DNA from: DATMXT01 sp963662765
GTDB taxonomy: Bacteria; Bacillota; Clostridia; Oscillospirales; Feifaniaceae
Assembly (NCBI GenBank): GCA_963662765.2
Contig: CAXXUP010000008.1
Location: forward strand, 248,001 to 312,000
Length of the DNA: 64,000 nucleotides
Direction of reading: 5' to 3'
Under the pieces are notes generated by a model. That model made no database searches, was not told where the DNA came from, and saw nothing but the letters and a program-made list of their open reading frames with translations. Of this stretch, positions 59,887-64,000 are shown piece after piece (the stretch's first letter is position 1; every line of letters begins with the position of its first letter). The translations under genes and the position numbers were made by a program.

Positions 59887-60894
59887 CTGCGCCGACAACC
59901 ACACAAGGTGGGCGATGCCGATGATGTTCTCCCCCTGCTGGAAAGAGGTTGTCGACATTAGGGCGCCGGTGCCGATGAGGAGCACCGACTTCAGTTCCCC
60001 GGCCCGCATGCGGCGCAGGATATGCCCGGCCGTGACGACGGCCGAGCATCCGCAGCCGGAGCCACCGGCGTGGACGTCCTGCTTTTTTAGGTCGAAGATC
60101 ATGAGTCCGCAGTCGTTATAGTTTTCGCCGAGGCCCAGCTTTTCGCAGACGATGGCGTGGCCCACCGCCCCGAGGTCGCCCGTCACGATGAGATCGTAGT
60201 CGTCCCCCGTTGTACCGGTATCTTTAAAAAAGCCGCTGATGGTGTCGATGGCGGCCGGGGCCATGGCGGCCCCCATGTTGTTGACGTCGGCAATGCCCAT
60301 GTCGACCGGAACACCCAGCGCACAGGCCCTTATGCGCACCGGCGCCCCCTGTACGACATGCCGTTTGCCAAGCACAAAGGCCGCCGCTCCTGTAACCGTC
60401 CACTGGGCGGTGGGTGGCCGCTGTCCGCCGTAGGAGAGGGGCAGCCGAAACTGACGCTCAGCCGTGCAAAAGTGCGAGGAGGTGATGGAGACGGCGGTCT
60501 GTGCAAAGCCGCCGTCCATGAGCAGGGTCGCGGCAGCCAGTCCTTCGGCGGCGGTGGAGCAAGCCCCGAAGAGCCCCAGCAGCGGGCGGCCGAGTTCAAC
60601 CAGCCCGAAGCAACTGGCCGTGCACTGGTTGAGCAGGTCCCCGGCCAGGACGAGGTCGACATCGCCGGGAGCAACACCGGCCTTTGTCAGGGCGATGTCA
60701 ACCGTGCGCTTTTGCAGCGTGCTCTCAGCCTTCTCCCAGGTCTTTTGACCGCAGTAGGAGTCCGGCTCGATGGCGTCGAAGTCGGCCGCAAGCGGCCCCT
60801 CTCCCTCTTTTTTCCCCACGATGGCCGCTGCCGCCATGATATACGGCGGTGCGTCTAAAATGAGCGTTTGGCCCTGTCTTCTTCCCATATTCAC
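59884..60894 (-). CDS. spoVAD: Stage V sporulation protein AD
   Basis: 336 residues of thiolase-like fold without a complete thiolase triad: LILDAPPYIMAAAAIVGKKEGEGP, DSYCGQKTWEKAES, LLGLFGACSTAAEGLA, GGSGCGCSAVVTAGHIL. SpoVAD binds dipicolinic acid directly. The start codon is GTG 60894; ATG 60888, two codons later, has GGGTGA too close but is possible. A forespore-type promoter lies upstream and a terminator (60975) separates it from spoVAC, so it is probably its own unit. Confidence 0.95.
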   Translation of the reverse strand: MNMGRRQGQTLILDAPPYIMAAAAIVGKKEGEGPLAADFDAIEPDSYCGQKTWEKAESTLQKRTVDIALTKAGVAPGDVDLVLAGDLLNQCTASCFGLVELGRPLLGLFGACSTAAEGLAAATLLMDGGFAQTAVSITSSHFCTAERQFRLPLSYGGQRPPTAQWTVTGAAAFVLGKRHVVQGAPVRIRACALGVPVDMGIADVNNMGAAMAPAAIDTISGFFKDTGTTGDDYDLIVTGDLGAVGHAIVCEKLGLGENYNDCGLMIFDLKKQDVHAGGSGCGCSAVVTAGHILRRMRAGELKSVLLIGTGALMSTTSFQQGENIIGIAHLVWLSAQ

Positions 60895-60920
60895 CCGTCA
60901 TTTCAAAGTGTAGTTGTCCT

Positions 60921-60949
60921 TAGTATTGGCCGTTTTGTAAAAAATATGA
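60921..60949 (-). promoter_or_regulatory. Candidate forespore (SigG-type) promoter of spoVAD
   Basis: On the minus strand TCATA (60949-60945), exactly 17 bases, then AATACTA (60927-60921), close to the SigG pattern gHATR-N17-CATNNTA with one change in each box. Confidence 0.5.
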
Positions 60950-60974
60950 CCCGTTCCAATGCTATAGACACCGA

Positions 60975-60999
60975 CAAAAAAAGGGGCCGGTACGGCCCC
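60975..60999 (-). terminator. Terminator between spoVAC and spoVAD
   Basis: GGGGCCG-GTA-CGGCCCC (60983-60999), followed on the minus strand by seven T. It lies directly after the spoVAC stop. Confidence 0.8.
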
Positions 61000-61001
61000 C
61001 G

Positions 61002-61454
61002 TTAGGCTAAATTGAACAGCACAAGGACCAGTCCGTAAAGGACGCTCGCCATGATGCCATACACGAGCACCGGCCCCGCGATGACAAACATTTTGGCCGC
61101 CATGCCCAACACCAGCCCCTCGCTTTTGAACTCCATGGCCGGGGACACGATGGAGTTCGCAAAGCCGGTGATGGGAATGATGGTTCCGGCGCCGCCGTAC
61201 TTAGCGAGGTTGTCGTAAACGGAAAGCCCGGTCAGCAGCGCACCGATGAAAATCATGGTGACCGAGGTGGCGGAGGCCGCCTGCGGCCTGTCCATTCCGG
61301 AAAGCCGCCACAGTTCAGACACCCCCTGTCCGATGGTACAGATGGCACCGCCGAACAGAAAGGCCATGAGCATGTTTTTCGCGAGCGGCGAATTCTTGGA
61401 GCGCTTTTTCACATACTCTGAGTACTGTTTTTTATCCATATTCATGGCGTTCAT
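61002..61454 (-). CDS. spoVAC: Stage V sporulation protein AC
   Basis: 150 residues with four transmembrane helices. LAKNMLMAFLFGGAICTIGQG and LSVYDNLAKYGGAGTIIPITGFANSIVSPAMEFKSEG are the SpoVAC signature (split here at LSVYDNLAKYGGAG). SpoVAC is a mechanosensitive part of the dipicolinic acid channel in the spore inner membrane. ATG 61454 is chosen because GAGGTGAGG ends 3 bases before it; in-frame ATG 61445 is possible. A good SigG-type promoter lies at 61472-61500. Confidence 0.94.
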   Translation of the reverse strand: MNAMNMDKKQYSEYVKKRSKNSPLAKNMLMAFLFGGAICTIGQGVSELWRLSGMDRPQAASATSVTMIFIGALLTGLSVYDNLAKYGGAGTIIPITGFANSIVSPAMEFKSEGLVLGMAAKMFVIAGPVLVYGIMASVLYGLVLVLFNLA

Positions 61455-61471
61455 TACCCTCACCTCGGCGG

Positions 61472-61500
61472 TAGTATGGTTGTTTTTGTACCGGATATAC
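61472..61500 (-). promoter_or_regulatory. Forespore (SigG-type) promoter of spoVAC
   Basis: On the minus strand GTATA (61500-61496), 17 bases, CATACTA (61478-61472): an excellent fit to the Bacillus SigG consensus. The leader would be about 10 bases, mostly ribosome site. Confidence 0.65.
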
Positions 61501-61563
61501 GATATAATACCCTAAAGAATGCCAAACAGGCTTATGCATGAAAATAATGGGAGGTCTTTTTCC

Positions 61564-62502
61564 ATGGTTACTTATTCAGACATTCTGGCGGCCCAGATCC
61601 GGACACGCGGCCGGGTGGCCCACACCGAACTTATGCCCTCAGCGGTGCGCGACGCACGGCTAAAGCTCGAATGCCGGCAGCCGCTGGGCTCGTTCAAAAT
61701 CAGAGGAGCCCTCTCTAAAATTTCCTCGCTGACAGCCTCCGAGCGGGCGGCCGGCGTCATCGCCGTATCCTCCGGCAACCACGGGGCCGGTGTGTCGCTT
61801 GCGGCGCAGCTTGAAGGAATCTCTAGGGCAATGGTCTATGTGCCGGCCGCAACGCCAAAGGCCAAAACCGATAAAATTGCGAAATACGGGGCCGAGGTCG
61901 TGCGGGTGGGTGACTCTTATGACGCCTGCCACGCCATTGCCGAGGCGGCTGCCAAAGAGAGCGGCATGACCATGATCGATCCCTGCTCCGACGTTGAAGT
62001 CATTGCGGGGCAGGGCACGGTGGGGCTTGAAATCTGCGAGGACTGGCCAAAAGTCGACACCATTTTGGTTCCGATCGGCGGCGGGGGGCTTATCACCGGC
62101 ATCGCCGTGGCGGTAAAACAGCTAAATCCCTCCATCCAGGTCATCGGCGTGCAGACGGCCGCCTGCCCCGCCATGGCAGCATCCATCCGGGACCGTGTCT
62201 GTTACCTTGAATATGATACGGTGGGAGACACGGTCTGTGACGCCTTAGTCGGCGGGGTCGGTGAGATCCCATTTGCCATGCGGGATGTGATCGACGAGGT
62301 AATCGTGGTGGAAGAAGCCGCCATTCGGGCAGCCGTGCGCTCGCTCGTGCTCGACGACCACGTCGTGGCCGAGGGGGCCGGTGCCGTCGGCGTTGCGGCC
62401 TATGACGCGAACAAGGCCCGGTTCGTGGGCAAAAACGTCGCCATCGTCATCTCGGGCGGAAACATCGACGGCGGACGGCTTGCCGCCATTTTGACTGAAT
62501 AG
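61564..62502 (+). CDS. PLP-dependent threonine/serine dehydratase-family enzyme
   Basis: 312 residues of fold type II: Lys45 in LGSFKIRGA (binds PLP), the substrate loop SSGNHGAG, the phosphate cup PIGGGGLITG, and a C-terminal ISGGNIDG. No ACT regulatory domain, so it is like catabolic threonine dehydratases or serine racemases rather than biosynthetic IlvA. It removes ammonia from threonine/serine or acts on related hydroxyamino acids. ATG 61564 with GGGAGG upstream. The LysR regulator starts 15 bp after its stop. Confidence 0.9.
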   Translation: MVTYSDILAAQIRTRGRVAHTELMPSAVRDARLKLECRQPLGSFKIRGALSKISSLTASERAAGVIAVSSGNHGAGVSLAAQLEGISRAMVYVPAATPKAKTDKIAKYGAEVVRVGDSYDACHAIAEAAAKESGMTMIDPCSDVEVIAGQGTVGLEICEDWPKVDTILVPIGGGGLITGIAVAVKQLNPSIQVIGVQTAACPAMAASIRDRVCYLEYDTVGDTVCDALVGGVGEIPFAMRDVIDEVIVVEEAAIRAAVRSLVLDDHVVAEGAGAVGVAAYDANKARFVGKNVAIVISGGNIDGGRLAAILTE

Positions 62503-62517
62503 GGAGGATGTGGCCGT

Positions 62518-63429
62518 ATGGAAATTCGCCAACTGCGGTATTTCATCAGCGCGGCCAGTCACCTCAACTTTACAAAGGCCGCGCAGGAATGCAACATCGT
62601 TCAGACCGCCATGACCCAGCAAATAGCCTCCCTCGAGGGTGAGCTCGGCGTAAGGCTGTTTGACCGCAACCGCCGCCAGATGAAGCTGACCGAGGCTGGC
62701 GAGTGTTTTCTTCGGGAGGCCCTCATCATCGTTCACCGGACCGAGGCCGCCACCGAAACCGCCCGATGCGTCGCCGCCCAAAGTGAGGGGACGCTGCGCG
62801 TCGGCCTGCACGGAGAGCTCATGCGGGGGGACATGGCCGGTATTTTGCGCCTTTTTCGCAGCCTTCACCCCACGGTTCGAGTGCAGCTGCGGCAGCTTCC
62901 GCTACCCGCCCTGCTTGAGGGGGTGGAGCAGGAGGCGCTCGACTGCATGTTCTCGCTCTACGCCCCCTTCTACGGGCTGACCGGACGGTTGAAGTCGCTG
63001 CCCCTTGCAAAGGACGGCGTGGTGCTGGTTATGGCGGCCGACCACCCGCTGTCCGAAAAAAAGACCATACGGCGGGCCGATCTTGCGGAGGAATCCTTCA
63101 TCTTTTTCAAAGAGCCCGGCATGGAGCAACGCCAGATCTCCTGGACCGGAGAAGAGGGCCCGCTTTGCGTCTACTGCGAGGTCTCGGACCACGAGAGCCT
63201 TCGGTCCCTCGTCGAGGCAGGTTATGGAATGTCGATCTGGAGCGAGCGGCTGCGGGGGGCGGCGGAAGGGCGGCTTACCTACCGCAAAGTGGAGGACTAC
63301 GATGTCACCGAGCAACTTTGCCTGTCTTGGAAAGAGGGGGCTCTTAAGCCCTCGCTTACAGCCTTCATCGAGACTGCGGCGCAGTATTTCGGCAAGACGC
63401 CATCCGGCGAATGTGCCGCTTCGGACTGA
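62518..63429 (+). CDS. LysR family transcriptional regulator
   Basis: 303 residues. N-terminal winged HTH MEIRQLRYFISAASHLNFTK, with AAQECNIVQTAMTQQIASLEGELGVRLFDR in the next helices, then a type 2 periplasmic-binding-like effector domain (about 90-295). It is on the same strand as and directly after the dehydratase, so it probably regulates that operon, and perhaps the FMN-binding lipoprotein downstream. The effector is unknown. GGAGG before ATG 62518. Confidence 0.93.
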   Translation: MEIRQLRYFISAASHLNFTKAAQECNIVQTAMTQQIASLEGELGVRLFDRNRRQMKLTEAGECFLREALIIVHRTEAATETARCVAAQSEGTLRVGLHGELMRGDMAGILRLFRSLHPTVRVQLRQLPLPALLEGVEQEALDCMFSLYAPFYGLTGRLKSLPLAKDGVVLVMAADHPLSEKKTIRRADLAEESFIFFKEPGMEQRQISWTGEEGPLCVYCEVSDHESLRSLVEAGYGMSIWSERLRGAAEGRLTYRKVEDYDVTEQLCLSWKEGALKPSLTAFIETAAQYFGKTPSGECAASD

Positions 63430-63472
63430 CCTCTGGACCGATATCTTTGTATGAGAATCTAATACAATTCAC

Positions 63473-63503
63473 AAAAAACCCTGCCGCAAGCGGGGTTTTT
63501 TTA
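63473..63503 (+). terminator. Terminator after the LysR gene
   Basis: AAAAAACCC pairs with GGGTTTTTT around a GC-rich inner stem (CCGC-AA-GCGG), followed by a T-run. Confidence 0.8.
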
Positions 63504-63546
63504 TTTATGTCATCAAATAAATTGAACTTGTAATCATAAACGCTTA

Positions 63547-63576
63547 TTGGACTGGCTATACTACTTCAGGTATGAT
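63547..63576 (+). promoter_or_regulatory. Candidate promoter of the FMN-binding lipoprotein
   Basis: TTGGAC (63547-63552), 18-bp spacer, TATGAT (63571-63576), 38 bases before the ATG. Confidence 0.4.
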
Positions 63577-63614
63577 TATGTTATAGCATTTTGACACAAA
63601 GAGGAGGAAAACAC

Positions 63615-64000
63615 ATGAAGAAAACCCTGTCCCTGCTGCTGGCGCTGGCGCTTTGCTTCGGCCTTGCCGCCTGCACCAAGAAGGTCGGCACATACACCGC
63701 CGGAACCTACGAGGCCACCGCAAAAGGTTATGGCGGCGATGTGACCGTGAAGATGGTTTTCGAAGCCGAGAAAATCAAGAGCGTAGAGGCCACCGGCGCT
63801 TCTGAAACCGCTGGCGTAGGCTCCAAGGCCATTGATGAGCTGCCGGCCAAGATCGTTGAGAAACAGTCGTCCGAGGTCGACACCGTTTCAGGCGCAACCA
63901 TGACCAGCAACGCCATCATCGAAGCCGCCAGGTCCTGCATCGCCAAGGCCAAGGGCGAAGAGGGAACCACAACGACCGCCAAAATGGCGGCCGGTACATA
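63615..64000 (+). CDS. FMN-binding domain lipoprotein, N-terminal part (cut by window edge)
   Basis: 128 residues are visible and the frame is open at the right edge. A lipoprotein signal ends LCFGLAAC (Cys20). The domain GTYTAGTYEATAKGYGGDVTV... with SGATMTSNAI (92-101) is the FMN-bind domain, where flavin is attached through the Thr of SGATMTS. After it GEEGTTTTAKMAAGTY looks like a linker and the start of another unit, so the full protein may be a fumarate- or urocanate-reductase-like flavoprotein, or a double FMN-bind protein. AGGAGGAAA precedes the ATG. Confidence 0.88.
   Translation, partial: MKKTLSLLLALALCFGLAACTKKVGTYTAGTYEATAKGYGGDVTVKMVFEAEKIKSVEATGASETAGVGSKAIDELPAKIVEKQSSEVDTVSGATMTSNAIIEAARSCIAKAKGEEGTTTTAKMAAGT

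Noticed and set aside
1..64000. CRISPR arrays, insertion sequences, rRNA genes, prophage modules, phage-type att repeats
   Set aside because: Looked for regular short repeats, transposase or integrase motifs, and a duplicated tRNA end; none was seen. The repeats present are hairpins and protein-coding WG repeats.

Overview
The window reads as chromosome of a spore-forming, Gram-positive anaerobe of the Clostridia, probably a fairly GC-rich lineage near the Oscillospiraceae. The evidence is the spoVAC/spoVAD/spoVAE locus with forespore-type promoters, an S-layer homology protein, the Firmicutes order yybS-gdpP-rplI-dnaB, purine-rich Shine-Dalgarno sites, frequent GTG/TTG starts, and a bacterial V-type ATPase. 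The species cannot be fixed from the sequence. Most genes are GC-rich. A few are clearly AT-rich and look acquired: the KAP NTPase at 1469-3676, the methyltransferase at 23930-24718 and, less strongly, the WG-repeat lipoprotein at 28341-29807 and the ABC pair at 52773-54451.

Layout. 1-3676: end of a MATE transporter, a membrane-anchored XRE regulator and an AT-rich KAP P-loop NTPase. 3769-9352 (minus): a five-gene operon of response regulator, histidine kinase, HtrA protease, HAD phosphatase and ADP-ribosylglycohydrolase. 9730-10082 (plus): two tandem, homologous, probably secreted peptides of about 50 residues, divergent from that operon. 10217-18730 (minus): a complete V-ATPase operon in the order of Enterococcus hirae ntpFIKECGABD, with a K subunit carrying every Na+ ligand. 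19221-22578: a small basic protein, then dus, an ECF sigma factor and its putative anti-sigma partner, and a GNAT gene broken by one stop codon. 22575-28001: corA, tRNA-Gly(CCC), an AT-rich methyltransferase, a DUF1836 regulator, a PAP2-like membrane protein, an AspT-type permease and pduL. 28341-36930: a surface region with two WG-repeat lipoproteins, a 952-residue SLH protein, a decayed relative of it, and an unusual three-gene cassette. 37006-39736: a GNAT protein and a membrane EAL phosphodiesterase.

39794-48686 (minus) is a housekeeping block: ftsH, hpt, tilS, dnaB, rplI, gdpP, yybS. 48975-52560 (plus) holds an alpha/beta hydrolase, a membrane-anchored MurF-type ligase and ddl. 52773-59168 holds an ABC exporter, a DMT transporter, a SecB-like protein, a SLOG/YpsA-like protein, an M20 peptidase, a Nudix hydrolase and a DUF1275 membrane protein. 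59196-61454 (minus) is the spoVA locus with a small opposite-strand membrane protein inserted in it. 61564-64000 holds a PLP-dependent dehydratase, a LysR regulator and the start of an FMN-binding lipoprotein.

How the genes fit together. The sodium V-ATPase, gdpP (c-di-AMP), murF/ddl, ftsH and HtrA point to a cell managing ion balance, cell-wall synthesis and envelope protein quality. The most original elements are the tandem secreted peptides beside the two-component/HtrA operon, the three-gene cassette 33743-36930 (unknown soluble protein, membrane protein with a possible Cys/His enzyme domain, WG-repeat lipoprotein), the small gene inside spoVA, and the decayed SLH copy that still carries the terminator of its intact relative. 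No CRISPR array, insertion sequence, rRNA gene or prophage module was seen.
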